A DNA stretch of 64,000 nt from Gammaproteobacteria bacterium (GTDB taxonomy: Bacteria; Pseudomonadota; Gammaproteobacteria; GRL18), in contig JALSUJ010000337.1 of the NCBI GenBank assembly GCA_027071355.1, forward strand, positions 1 through 64,000. The letters are read 5' to 3'. The notes under the pieces are model-generated. The model was given only the letters and a program-made list of their open reading frames with translations, was not told the origin of the DNA and made no database searches. Both the position numbers and the translations under genes were made by a program. Below are positions 23,258-31,567 of this stretch, piece by piece; positions within the stretch are counted from its first letter, which is position 1, and every line of letters starts with the position of its first letter.

Positions 23258-24310
23258 TTATTTTGATCCATCAATAACTGGCCCAGGAATTTTCTTCTTT
23301 GTTACAACTTTCACTGTTCCAGTTTTTTTGGGGTTATTAATTGCCGCAGTCACCTTACTGGCCTGACGACGTATTGATGCCTGTCTGGTCATATCAATGA
23401 TCTGTTGACGTTTAGCGGGTAATGGGGGGGCCATCTCTGCACGAACCAGTCCCTCTAAAACAGCCTGTGGCAGTACGATATTCATTTTTGAGGCAGCATC
23501 CTGGGCTTTAGGATTATTGGCTGCTATATCATCTCGTTTAACCTGGGTGCGTTTATAACGCAGGCTCAGTTCAAACGCGCAACGAATACGCCCTGCTGCA
23601 TTATTCAAATACCGCCTGGACTGATCACGTTCCAGTGCAGCGGCATGACGTAATGATAATATCTGCCGAGCCAGATGATCATATTCCAGCAACGTCAATG
23701 CAGCCTTATGTGTAAACTCTGGTGCAAATTTCAATGACAACTCAATCGGCTGAGTCGATTCCTGTAAAGTGATCCGATAACCACGTTGGGCCAGTTGCTC
23801 TAATTTTTGCTGCATCTCAGCACTAAAACCACGGATTGTTTCATTGGCTAAATTCAGTGCCTGTTCAATTTCCAGTAAAAAATAATCGGCATACGGATCA
23901 TCCCGACCAGCACCCAACCATATCTGATTCATCTGACCAGCAAAACGGATCAGGCCGGTGACCGGTTTAATACCATTTGCGTCATCCCTACGCCGCCCAT
24001 GATACAGACGATGAGCCTGACGGGTATGCAACAGAATTTTAACATCACCCACCATTTTTCCCGGTGTCAGCCGAGCCGCCACATCTTCCTCATTCTTAAA
24101 ACGGATCCCTCTGTTCTGGGCCACCTGTTTTGACATAAAGGGCACATCAGCCCTGGCATCATATTTCTTTCTCAGTTCAGCCTCTTCTTCCTGAGCCATA
24201 AAATCATCGTCTAACTCATCGTCCATGTCGTCATTAAAATAATTAGTCGGTTGAACTTTTTTTGGAGCAGTTCCCTGTTCCTCGTTTTTATTGTGCATTG
24301 CTGCCTCCAT
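23258..24310 (-). CDS. PFL_4669-family ICE protein (TIGR03761-like)
   Basis: A 350-residue protein with family features: PGKMVGDVKILLHTRQAHRL near residue 85, GRRRDDANGIKPVTGLIRFA, and DDPYADYFLLEIEQAL. The N-terminus is acidic and disordered and the C-terminus very basic (KVTAAINNPKKTGTVKVVTK). The family is specific to PFGI-1-type ICEs and lies in the replication/partition block; no activity is known. AAGGAGATC precedes ATG 24310. Confidence 0.82.
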   Translation of the reverse strand: MEAAMHNKNEEQGTAPKKVQPTNYFNDDMDDELDDDFMAQEEEAELRKKYDARADVPFMSKQVAQNRGIRFKNEEDVAARLTPGKMVGDVKILLHTRQAHRLYHGRRRDDANGIKPVTGLIRFAGQMNQIWLGAGRDDPYADYFLLEIEQALNLANETIRGFSAEMQQKLEQLAQRGYRITLQESTQPIELSLKFAPEFTHKAALTLLEYDHLARQILSLRHAAALERDQSRRYLNNAAGRIRCAFELSLRYKRTQVKRDDIAANNPKAQDAASKMNIVLPQAVLEGLVRAEMAPPLPAKRQQIIDMTRQASIRRQASKVTAAINNPKKTGTVKVVTKKKIPGPVIDGSK

Positions 24311-24455
24311 GTTTGATCTCCTTATAGTATCGCTGGTAAAGCTAAAAAATAATCAGTCTTATCCAGACTGAATGGTTAAAATAAAAATAGTTATAAAACC
24401 CACTATCCAATACACCTTAAAATAACCCCAATTAAAAACTGGTATAAGAGTTTGA

Positions 24456-24803
24456 TCAATTTTGGGGTACCAGCAAAGATTTAATAGCCGGTAATTGATG
24501 TTCTGTTAATTGACGATTTAAAATCCGGGGATTAACCTTGTAATAAAAAGGGAATCTTTGTCCAGATTCTGTGTCTTTAAAAATTAGTTCCTGCTGATAT
24601 AGATAATTTAATGCGATATTCAAAGTCACATTGGTGAACTCAGGGATGTAACTGACCAGCGTCCGGGTACTCATACAGAACCAGCCGAAGAGTTTTCTTA
24701 CGGGTAAACAGACTGAAACCTGTTCACCATCCAAATATTCCACCAGATACAGCGAATCGCTGTAAAAGGTGATGGTTAAAGCCTGTTTTTCTGGTATTTT
24801 CAT
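24456..24803 (-). CDS. hypothetical, possible DNA-binding regulator
   Basis: A 115-residue soluble protein with helix-rich middle (TLNIALNYLYQQELIF) suggestive of a winged helix, but I do not recognise it. ATG 24803 is chosen since the upstream part of the frame overlaps a perfect palindrome. Two CTGTAAT...ATTACAG palindromes lie just upstream, so it may be autoregulated or be controlled by a neighbour. Confidence 0.5.
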   Translation of the reverse strand: MKIPEKQALTITFYSDSLYLVEYLDGEQVSVCLPVRKLFGWFCMSTRTLVSYIPEFTNVTLNIALNYLYQQELIFKDTESGQRFPFYYKVNPRILNRQLTEHQLPAIKSLLVPQN

Positions 24804-24828
24804 AATTCTTTTCAATCCTAACCAAAAA

Positions 24829-24847
24829 CTGTAATGAGTCATTACAG
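24829..24847. promoter_or_regulatory. 19-base perfect palindrome (operator 1)
   Basis: CTGTAATGAGTCATTACAG lies about 26 bases before the start of the gene at 24456-24803. A second site with the same arms is 82 bases away, centre to centre. Confidence 0.6.
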
Positions 24848-24910
24848 AAACCAATCATATGACTTGCATGAAAACTATAATTGCTCAGTACAAAATTTTG
24901 AATTCTGTAC

Positions 24911-24929
24911 TGTAATAACTCATTACAGA
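24911..24929. promoter_or_regulatory. 19-base palindrome (operator 2)
   Basis: CTGTAATAACTCATTACAG has the arms of operator 1 and overlaps a further CAGTACA/TGTACTG dyad (about 24887-24913). The pair brackets the promoter of the gene at 24456-24803. Confidence 0.6.
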
Positions 24930-24934
24930 ATTAT

Positions 24935-26311
24935 TTATAACCCCACTTTCATTTTGGCTTTTAATTCAGCCAGAGCTTCAATCCCTTTTTTCCTCACCTG
25001 TGGATTAGATGTTTTTTTGTCGGCTGAGTTTTTATCCGCTCTGCCTGCCGTCGCTGCCGCTGCCTGGCGGGCATTTTTCTCCCGAACACTACGGGCATTT
25101 TTAACACTCAGCCCGTATGAATCCACCGTAAACTCGCCCGAGAATACGGCACTGCGTAGTTTGTTCATGAATCCCAACAGATTGTAAATCTGCCCCTGCC
25201 CGGTTTTCTGATAGCTCTGCAACCGCCCCAGCAGCTGATCCAGCACATCCTGGCGAACCTGCCCAGGGATACTCATCAGAACAGATTGGGCTATGGGGTA
25301 TTCGTAGGGCAGAATAAATTTTTTTAATTTTTCTAAATCTTTTAAATTTTTTTCAGAAAACGCTTGATCTGTTGTTGTAGTTGTTGTATTTGATAATCTT
25401 TTATTATTATTACTACTACAACTACTACTTTTACCGGCCCCAAATTCTGGGGTCGGAGAAAGATCGCATGGTTGAGCCATTTCTGTCCGGCCCCAGTTTT
25501 TGGGGCCGGTAGATTTTTTACCGGCATCAAATTCTGGGGCCGGTAAATTTTCCCGGCCCCAAAAACTGGGGCCGGTAGAAATTAAGTCACTTTTTTCATC
25601 CGACGGGGCAAAATTTTCACAATTTTCGTTCTCCTTTTCATTAAAATAAGCCTGACTTTCTATCTGGGAAAAGTTTTGAGCGTAATATTGGTAGTCATTA
25701 TTCCAGTTATCAGGCTCATTTTTTGTGCGTTGCAGAGCTTCCAGGCGGGCATTATGCTGTTCAATTTGTGAGCGTTTAAATGTATCTTCTTCATTATTAA
25801 TTTGTTCATAAAACGTAATATGCGCTGCCATGGCATTATTTTTTATATGGCGAGTTTTGGAATTGAGTGATTGTTTTACAAAATCCAGGTATTGTGGATC
25901 CAGTTGCAGGGTGTCGGCAATCGTCATTGGCTCGGTATGAATAGCGTAAATATTACCCCGGTTCATTTGTTTTTGATCCCGAACCCGTTCGCACAGGGTT
26001 AGCCAGCGATTAAGCCTGAGAACCTGCATACTGCTCCAGATAGTCGTTTCACTGCACTGGATAGTGTTGGCCAGTTGTTTATGAGTTGGCAGCTTACCGG
26101 GTAAAACAGGATTAGCTATGCCGATGCGTAATAGCATCCAGACGCGCACATCTATTGCATTAAGTGATGAGTCAATGATCAAAGTTCTGGGAATGGGGTC
26201 CTGTGTTTCCCCCATAAATAATAACGCACCGGTATCATCATCCGGTCTCTTATTCAGAACATCCTGACGGGCTTTTTCTATATATTGCCTGATTTGATTA
26301 AGATTGTTCAT
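24935..26311 (-). CDS. STY4528-family ICE protein (replication-linked)
   Basis: A 458-residue protein. Residues 1-190 match the STY4528 family: ALLFMGETQDPIPRTLIID, LNAIDVRVWMLLRI, then a helix-turn-helix-like LPTHKQLANTIQCSETTIW. The middle is a disordered linker with repeated GP..WGR and PEF.AGK peptides encoded by four GC-rich palindromes. The C-terminal LLGFMNKLRSAVFSGEF block is conserved. The winged-helix-like N-terminus suggests DNA binding; a part in ICE replication is assumed, not proven. Confidence 0.8.
   Translation of the reverse strand: MNNLNQIRQYIEKARQDVLNKRPDDDTGALLFMGETQDPIPRTLIIDSSLNAIDVRVWMLLRIGIANPVLPGKLPTHKQLANTIQCSETTIWSSMQVLRLNRWLTLCERVRDQKQMNRGNIYAIHTEPMTIADTLQLDPQYLDFVKQSLNSKTRHIKNNAMAAHITFYEQINNEEDTFKRSQIEQHNARLEALQRTKNEPDNWNNDYQYYAQNFSQIESQAYFNEKENENCENFAPSDEKSDLISTGPSFWGRENLPAPEFDAGKKSTGPKNWGRTEMAQPCDLSPTPEFGAGKSSSCSSNNNKRLSNTTTTTTDQAFSEKNLKDLEKLKKFILPYEYPIAQSVLMSIPGQVRQDVLDQLLGRLQSYQKTGQGQIYNLLGFMNKLRSAVFSGEFTVDSYGLSVKNARSVREKNARQAAAATAGRADKNSADKKTSNPQVRKKGIEALAELKAKMKVGL
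25434..25575. repeat. four CCGGCCCCA-N5-TGGGGCCGG palindromes inside a gene
   Basis: Copies at 25434-25456, 25487-25509, 25521-25543 and 25553-25575, each 23 bases. Two are perfect dyads (centres AGTTTTT and AAAAACT), two carry arm mismatches. They stand out as GC-rich in AT-rich DNA and lie in the disordered linker of the STY4528-like protein. They could be iteron-like binding sites, hairpins or a spreading palindromic element. Confidence 0.7.
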
Positions 26312-26368
26312 AATATTGATTTTTATACACTTGTTATAAAATTTGTTTTTTTGTCTCTATTACTTTTA

Positions 26369-26926
26369 TTAGTACAGTCCTATAGCTTTGTGATGGACAC
26401 AAATAGAGCTGATGGGAATGTGTAGTTTTTTTGATGTAAATAGATATTTTTCCAGAACCGGCATCTTTTCAGGCATTTTTTCCCAAAGATGGTCTATTTC
26501 AAAAGCTTGTTCAATACTGGGACTTTTAGGTGTACCGATATTTTTAAGTCCCAACTTTTTTCGACGACGAGTAAATTCCTGTTTATCCAGTGTCGTGTAC
26601 TGTTCGATAAAACTGAGGGTCGCTCCATTAATTAGCAGCTGATCATAAGTGCTTTGTTTATGCAGTTCCTGTTCAAATGACTGGATGGCCAGTTCTAGAA
26701 CCCGGTTATTAAATGAGGTTTCAACAAACGGAACGGTAAACTGACAAAGACGAGTCAGTTCATTTTGAGTAAAACGATCAATTCTGCGCACAAACTGAGT
26801 ATCTATACCCAGGGCATTTAATCGAATTTCATCGTTCTGGTGGTACAATTCAATGGCCAGTTTCAAAATGGACTCTGAAATATTCAAATACAATGTATTT
26901 ACGGTATCAACGTTGCTGTTATACAT
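26369..26926 (-). CDS. DUF2857 family ICE protein
   Basis: A 185-residue protein with the DUF2857 layout: LRLNALGIDTQFVRRIDRFT in the N-terminal half and LINGATLSFIEQYTTLDKQE, then FTRRRKKLGL in the second, ending near LWEKMPEK. The family is found only next to parB in these elements. GGGAG precedes the ATG. Function unknown; the second half may be a helix-turn-helix. Confidence 0.75.
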   Translation of the reverse strand: MYNSNVDTVNTLYLNISESILKLAIELYHQNDEIRLNALGIDTQFVRRIDRFTQNELTRLCQFTVPFVETSFNNRVLELAIQSFEQELHKQSTYDQLLINGATLSFIEQYTTLDKQEFTRRRKKLGLKNIGTPKSPSIEQAFEIDHLWEKMPEKMPVLEKYLFTSKKLHIPISSICVHHKAIGLY

Positions 26927-26959
26927 AAAAACTCCCTTTTTTTGTTATTAAGTTCCTGG

Positions 26960-28624
26960 TTAAATCTCTTCAAAATCTTTAGATTCTTTAAATTCCTCAA
27001 ACAGTCTAAGTACAGGGGTTACATCTTCCGGATAAAACGCCTGTGCTGTCTGTAATAACTGAGAAATCGACTGTTCAATATTGTTAATATGGATCTGCAA
27101 ATTTGGATCACTGAAGCGCATCAGATGAAAATGATTGTTCAGAGAAAAGAAGCTGTCGGTTGATAGTTCACTGCCCGATGTGGCCAAATCGTTGGGGATC
27201 GGCCATTGTTCGCCCGTCTGCATCAGTTGGTGTAAACTGAGCTGTTTCAGGTAAAGCCAGATACTGTTGCGAGAAATGTAATCGGGATGATCAATAACAT
27301 TTAATTCGGCCTGAAGGATGTTGCCATCATTATCCCTTATAGGATCGATATAAAATCCCAGCCCATAAAAACGGTTGTGGATCACAAAATCCATCAGCTT
27401 AAATTGCATGGCCAGTGCCATAACGTTGACATAGACGTTATATCGTTGTTCCTCAAGCATTTTCTCTGTAACGGGTTCTGGTTCAGAGGCATTATTTTTT
27501 TTACCTGAATCTGACTTTGGTTTTGGTTCTGTATCGGTATCAGAATTAGCCTGATTTTCAGTTGTGGGATCTGTGGGTAGAGTGAGTGTTTCCATACGAT
27601 TTATATCCACCACGTTGTTACTGGTTTGAGCAAAGGGTTGTTGTTGCTCTGCTAATTCTTCAGGGGTAAGGGGAGGGTTTCTGACAAGGTTTTCATGACC
27701 GCCATTAAGGATGACATCAATTTCAGCGGTGACCGTAAAGTATTCAATACCCAGTAAATCACTGATCAACTGATCGGCATATCGACGAATGGCATCAATA
27801 TTCAGTTCATGATCATCATTAAAGAGCAGGGTTTCCTGCCAGATGGCTTCTAATTGTTCAGAGGATATGTTTTGTGAATTGCAGAAGTTACCATAGGCTC
27901 GTTGAATTGCTCTTAACTTAGTTATTTTAGGACTACCTAAACCACTCCAGAGGGCTTTTTTAAGATACTCGTTTAATTCGGCAGTATAAAGCATTAAAGA
28001 GACTGTTGTATGGGCAATAGACCAGCCTGATTCAGTGATTTTCTGGGCCAGTTTCCGTGAGCTGAGTGGTTTTTTTTCGCCTTCATTAAAAAACGCCTGC
28101 AGCTCTTTAACCGCCATGGCTTTTTCAATGTAAATCATGTCTCCCCGTTCTTCATTTTCAACCATGTGGCCGATCAGGGCGTTGGTTTCACCCGCCCAGG
28201 GCTTGTAATTCCATTCAAAACGGTAAAATTGTTCTGCCTTCAGACGTAAAGCCTGGGCTTCATCATTATTGCCTTCAGATTCAGCTTGCTGGGCCAGTTG
28301 TGAATATTCCCTATACAATTCACTTAAAATAGCCAGACGAGTATTACCACCGCTGCGGATCATGAATGGTTCATCCGCACTGCGTCTGGTAATGGTAGGT
28401 TCATCATCCAGACCTCGGTTACGAATGGATTCTTTTATTGATTCGTAGTTAGGATTCAGGGTTTGGCGAGGGTTTTTATCGTAAGGTACGACATCATCCA
28501 GTGTCACTACGATCCGACAGGGCAAAGGGGGTAATAACGTTGATGCAGGTGGTGTCTCTGATTCAAAGTTGGGTTCATTTAAAAAATCACTGATATGATC
28601 AGGATCCAGATTTAATTTAGGCAT
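26960..28624 (-). CDS. parB: ParB family partition protein, ICE type
   Basis: A 554-residue protein with a ParB/Srx domain at residues 30-110 (VPYDKNPRQTLNPNYESIKE, then TITRRSADEPFMIRSGGNTRL) and a central helix-turn-helix region (SSRKLAQKITESGWSIAHTT). The long C-terminal half is typical of ICE ParB. Its start overlaps the stop of parA (TGAAATG), so it is coupled. ParB would bind a parS-like site and stabilise the excised circle. Confidence 0.88.
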   Translation of the reverse strand: MPKLNLDPDHISDFLNEPNFESETPPASTLLPPLPCRIVVTLDDVVPYDKNPRQTLNPNYESIKESIRNRGLDDEPTITRRSADEPFMIRSGGNTRLAILSELYREYSQLAQQAESEGNNDEAQALRLKAEQFYRFEWNYKPWAGETNALIGHMVENEERGDMIYIEKAMAVKELQAFFNEGEKKPLSSRKLAQKITESGWSIAHTTVSLMLYTAELNEYLKKALWSGLGSPKITKLRAIQRAYGNFCNSQNISSEQLEAIWQETLLFNDDHELNIDAIRRYADQLISDLLGIEYFTVTAEIDVILNGGHENLVRNPPLTPEELAEQQQPFAQTSNNVVDINRMETLTLPTDPTTENQANSDTDTEPKPKSDSGKKNNASEPEPVTEKMLEEQRYNVYVNVMALAMQFKLMDFVIHNRFYGLGFYIDPIRDNDGNILQAELNVIDHPDYISRNSIWLYLKQLSLHQLMQTGEQWPIPNDLATSGSELSTDSFFSLNNHFHLMRFSDPNLQIHINNIEQSISQLLQTAQAFYPEDVTPVLRLFEEFKESKDFEEI

Positions 28625-28625
28625 T

Positions 28626-29507
28626 TCAGGACTCCACGGACTGATTGTTTATGTTTGATTCTGTATTATTCATATTTTTTTTATCCCAGACTGGGATAAT
28701 GTCTGAAAGGTGAGGTTCCAGCTCATGAACCAGTGCTAACATAGCGTCATGGGCACTGGGAGTATTTCCCTGCCGTTTGACCTCAATGCGGTGTACCGGG
28801 AGCTTGAACCCTGCAGATTTTTTATAACTGGATAAGCTGGCAATAACCGTTTGTAGTATTTTGACCTGGCCATCAGACTGGGCATGGAATTGCTTTCTGA
28901 GTGACTGGGCAATTATTTTGGCATGATTGGTTCTGTCCTGACGATAAATTAAACCGTGTAAAGAAGGGATTGCGGGTCTGATACTTCGCAGTGAAACAGG
29001 TAACTCCAGATTTTTCAGCATTCTTACAGTGCCCCGAATAAATTCTTTAGAATCAATATAATCAGGTGGAATAGGGGAGATCAGCTCATCTGATGCTAAA
29101 ATGACGGATTCCTGTAAAATGCCGCCTGCACCTTGTGTATCAATGATAATGTAATCATATAAATCCTGTATATGAGTTAACATACCGCCAAAATAATGGA
29201 CGTGGGAGGAGGATTGTCGTAACCAGGTCAGAATATCCTGTTCAGGATCATTTGAGTAAATAATATGTAAATCGGGAATATTGGTTTGTGAAATACAGCT
29301 TTCAGGATTTGCGTTCATTAACGCTTCTCGCAAACCAAGCGGAGATTTATGAGTAATTTGATAAAAATTGGATAATGATTGTTGAAAGTCTGCATCGATC
29401 AGCAGAACTCTTTGATTCATATCTGCCAGTATACCGCCTAGATTGGCTGCGATAGTGGTTTTTCCAACACCACCTTTGGTAGATACAATTCCGTATGTTT
29501 TGGACAT
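28626..29507 (-). CDS. parA: ParA family partition ATPase
   Basis: A 293-residue protein with the deviant Walker A STKGGVGKTTIAAN at residue 9, a motif LIDADFQQSLSNF at 37 and Walker B YIIIDTQGAGG near 125. It drives ParB-dependent positioning. It is the first gene of the large minus-strand replication/partition block; in integrated ICEs of this type parA lies next to one att end, and the tRNA-derived att core is 149 bases upstream here. Confidence 0.92.
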   Translation of the reverse strand: MSKTYGIVSTKGGVGKTTIAANLGGILADMNQRVLLIDADFQQSLSNFYQITHKSPLGLREALMNANPESCISQTNIPDLHIIYSNDPEQDILTWLRQSSSHVHYFGGMLTHIQDLYDYIIIDTQGAGGILQESVILASDELISPIPPDYIDSKEFIRGTVRMLKNLELPVSLRSIRPAIPSLHGLIYRQDRTNHAKIIAQSLRKQFHAQSDGQVKILQTVIASLSSYKKSAGFKLPVHRIEVKRQGNTPSAHDAMLALVHELEPHLSDIIPVWDKKNMNNTESNINNQSVES

Positions 29508-29655
29508 CAGTATAACTCCTAAAAAATCAGTTAATAAGCAGAAAACTTGAGTTTCTATTCTGATTTCAAGATGTTATAAAGAAGAGTTTATTTAGCTAGG
29601 AGTAATTTTATTCTGCTAAATTATTAAATGCATGGGTATGGGGTAAAGGTAAATT

Positions 29656-29711
29656 AGAGCAACTGACTTGTAATCAGTAGGTCCCGAGTTCGACTCTTGG
29701 TGCCGGCACCA
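29656..29711 (+). other. attachment core: 3' part of a tRNA-Thr gene
   Basis: The sequence matches a tRNA-Thr(UGU) from the D-arm end to CCA: anticodon arm ACTGACTTGTAATCAGT, T-arm GTTCGAC, acceptor strand TGCCGGC plus ACCA. The matching 5' acceptor strand GCCGGCA is absent upstream, so it is not a whole tRNA. Such 3' fragments are att cores of tRNA-integrating elements. It lies between parA and the integrase gene, as expected for attP of an excised circle or a tandem junction. Confidence 0.85.
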
Positions 29712-29816
29712 TTTTTAATAATTTACGATTAATGCATTAAATATAGCAATATACTTTATATCTTTACTAAGTCCTGTTAAATACTCATGAACTGCCTTGA
29801 ATCAGAACACATATCA

Positions 29817-30740
29817 CTATTCTGAGTGTTTATTTTTAATTGTCAAGTTTTCTTCTAATAATTTTAACAATTCCATTTGTGATCCTAAGTTTTTTTTAAG
29901 GTATTGTTGAGTAACCTTAATATTTGTGTGGCCAAGTATATTGGATAATACCGATACATTAATATTCGGGTGATTACCTATATTTGTGGCCATTGTATGG
30001 CGAAATCGGTGAGGTGAGACCTGGATCCCAGTTTTTTTGGCAAATCGTTTGTAAAAACCCGTGATTTGATTTTCGTTTGTTTCATTCCCGGCGTATTTTG
30101 AATTGAATAATGTTATATTAAAAACCTGACTGTCAATTTTATAATACCCCGTTTTTTTATGCTGAAGCTGTAATTGATGTAAGTCATCAATCAGCGAGGG
30201 AAGCAGTGGAAAATCACGTTCCTGACGGTTTTTACTGCCCAGGCCACGAAGTGTTAATCTTTTTTTCTTAAAATCAATATCGCACCATTGAATATAAACC
30301 AGTTGTCGTCGTCTGATACCAGTCAGATAGAGAAAACGAGTGACCATGAGCCAGAACCAGTTAGGATAGTAAAATTCAGGATTTTCGCTGATGATTTGAA
30401 TAATATTCTGTATGCTGCCATGAGAAATTGTTTTGCATCTTTTCTGGTAAACAGGCGAAAAACAAATGTCTGCAAAAGGATCATCTATAATAATTTTTTT
30501 TTTGAGTGCAAATTTAAATAATGCTTTCATGTGTCTTAGATAGGTATTCCATGTCACAGGGCTGGCTTGTTGCAGTATTTCATCCTTCCATTGTTTTATA
30601 TGTAAATAGTTAATGTTATTAACAGGGATATCATGACAATAATTTGAGAATAAATGAACAATGGATTGGTAGTTTTTTGCGGTTCTGGGGTTGTTGATCT
30701 TAATGCACAGGTAGTATTCCAGTAATTCATTGATTTTCAT
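29817..30740 (-). CDS. int: tyrosine recombinase/integrase
   Basis: A 307-residue protein with an N-terminal SAM-like core-binding domain and a catalytic domain: first Arg in TGIRRRQLVYIQW (near 145), HRFRH (near 240), and LGHTNIKVTQQYL with the His and the nucleophile Tyr (near 270). It is shorter than the 400-plus residue P4-type integrases, closer to XerC/D-like site-specific recombinases. It reads toward the tRNA-Thr fragment and is the obvious candidate to cut it. Confidence 0.9.
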   Translation of the reverse strand: MKINELLEYYLCIKINNPRTAKNYQSIVHLFSNYCHDIPVNNINYLHIKQWKDEILQQASPVTWNTYLRHMKALFKFALKKKIIIDDPFADICFSPVYQKRCKTISHGSIQNIIQIISENPEFYYPNWFWLMVTRFLYLTGIRRRQLVYIQWCDIDFKKKRLTLRGLGSKNRQERDFPLLPSLIDDLHQLQLQHKKTGYYKIDSQVFNITLFNSKYAGNETNENQITGFYKRFAKKTGIQVSPHRFRHTMATNIGNHPNINVSVLSNILGHTNIKVTQQYLKKNLGSQMELLKLLEENLTIKNKHSE

Positions 30741-30821
30741 AATATTAACTCCATCTATATGTGATTTGTATAAAGTAAATCCCGGAGCTATAATTATATT
30801 GATATTAAGGTTTTAACAGTG

Positions 30822-30977
30822 GTTGCTACTGTCTTAGTAACGCCCTTAAACACTTGTGCATCTTGAAATAAAGTGTTGTCTAAACAGACATAAGATGTGA
30901 CTTTACGACCCATTGGGGAATTATCCTCAATGGGCGTTCTCCTGGGTTTAAATCATTAATGACAGGAGAAATAAGAA
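30822..30977 (+). promoter_or_regulatory. operon leader RNA, copy G (plus strand)
   Basis: Hairpin I is GTTGCTA/TAGTAAC (30822-30841) followed by GCCCTTAA. Hairpin II is AACACTT/AAGTGTT (30849-30877), with arms unlike copies A and D, and its loop CATCTT pairs with AAGATG at 30892-30897. The start-site hairpin CCCATTG/CAATGGG and TTCTCCTG, which can pair with CAGGAGAA holding the Shine-Dalgarno, follow. This far copy on the other strand shows the element moves or is conserved as a unit. Confidence 0.78.
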
Positions 30978-31472
30978 ATGGCAGAAAACATGATTGTTTT
31001 TGATTCCTTATCCTATGCAAACAAATTAGAAGAAGTGGGTTTTACCCGGGAGCAGGCAGAAGTGCAGGCGACCATATTGACCGACTATATGGATTCTACT
31101 TTGGTCAGCAAAAAGGATATGATCAACAGTACCAATGATCTTAAACGTGACATTGAAGGGGTGCGTGCAGAACTCAAGCGAGACATAGCGGAAACGCATG
31201 TTAAGATTGAGGCATTGCGTACAGAACTTAAGCGTGACATTGCAGATACGCATGTTAAGATTGAGGCCTGTCGTACAGAACTTAAGCGTGACATTGAAGA
31301 AACGCATGTTAAGATTGAGGCCTGTCGTACAGATCTCAAGCGAGATATTGAAAAGTTGCGTATGGAAATGAGTCTGAAAATTGACCAATTAGGTGATCGA
31401 ATGACCATAAAGCTGGGTAGTATTATGGTGGTCGGGATCGCTGCTATGGTTGCTATTCAGAAATTACTATAA
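30978..31472 (+). CDS. DUF1640-like coiled-coil protein with internal repeats
   Basis: A 164-residue protein. The start (FDSLSYANKLEEVGFTREQA) fits DUF1640/CCDC90-like proteins. Residues 50-130 are coiled coil built of about four 17-residue repeats (ELKRDIAETHVKIEA-type), also visible as DNA repeats of about 51 bases at 31143-31345. One C-terminal membrane helix (about 146-162) anchors it. Function unknown. It stands alone between integrase and relaxase with a full leader RNA. Confidence 0.75.
   Translation: MAENMIVFDSLSYANKLEEVGFTREQAEVQATILTDYMDSTLVSKKDMINSTNDLKRDIEGVRAELKRDIAETHVKIEALRTELKRDIADTHVKIEACRTELKRDIEETHVKIEACRTDLKRDIEKLRMEMSLKIDQLGDRMTIKLGSIMVVGIAAMVAIQKLL
31143..31345 (+). repeat. 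tandem ~51-base repeats within a coiled-coil gene
   Basis: Near-identical units coding for CRTELKRDIEETHVKIEA-like heptads. Unit count may vary between strains through slippage or recombination, in frame. Confidence 0.7.
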
Positions 31473-31478
31473 AATCGT

Positions 31479-31509
31479 ACAAACAGCCCGTATTTTCAGG
31501 GCTGTTTGT
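31479..31509 (+). terminator. Rho-independent-type terminator
   Basis: ACAAACAGCCC and GGGCTGTTTGT pair perfectly around nine bases directly after the coiled-coil gene, with T-rich flanks on both strands. It may also serve the convergent relaxase gene. Confidence 0.75.
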
Positions 31510-31567
31510 ATCTTAATAACCTGACCATTATCACCAAGTGGTCTATATTTGAATCTGTTTGAAGCTA

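Noticed and set aside
29636-29711. A complete functional tRNA-Thr gene
   Set aside because: Anticodon and T arms and the CCA end are present, but the 5' acceptor strand that should pair with TGCCGGC is missing, so only the 3' part exists.
31026-31408. Long open frames opposite the coiled-coil gene
   Set aside because: They mirror the tandem repeats of the plus-strand gene and contain repeated nonsense peptides.
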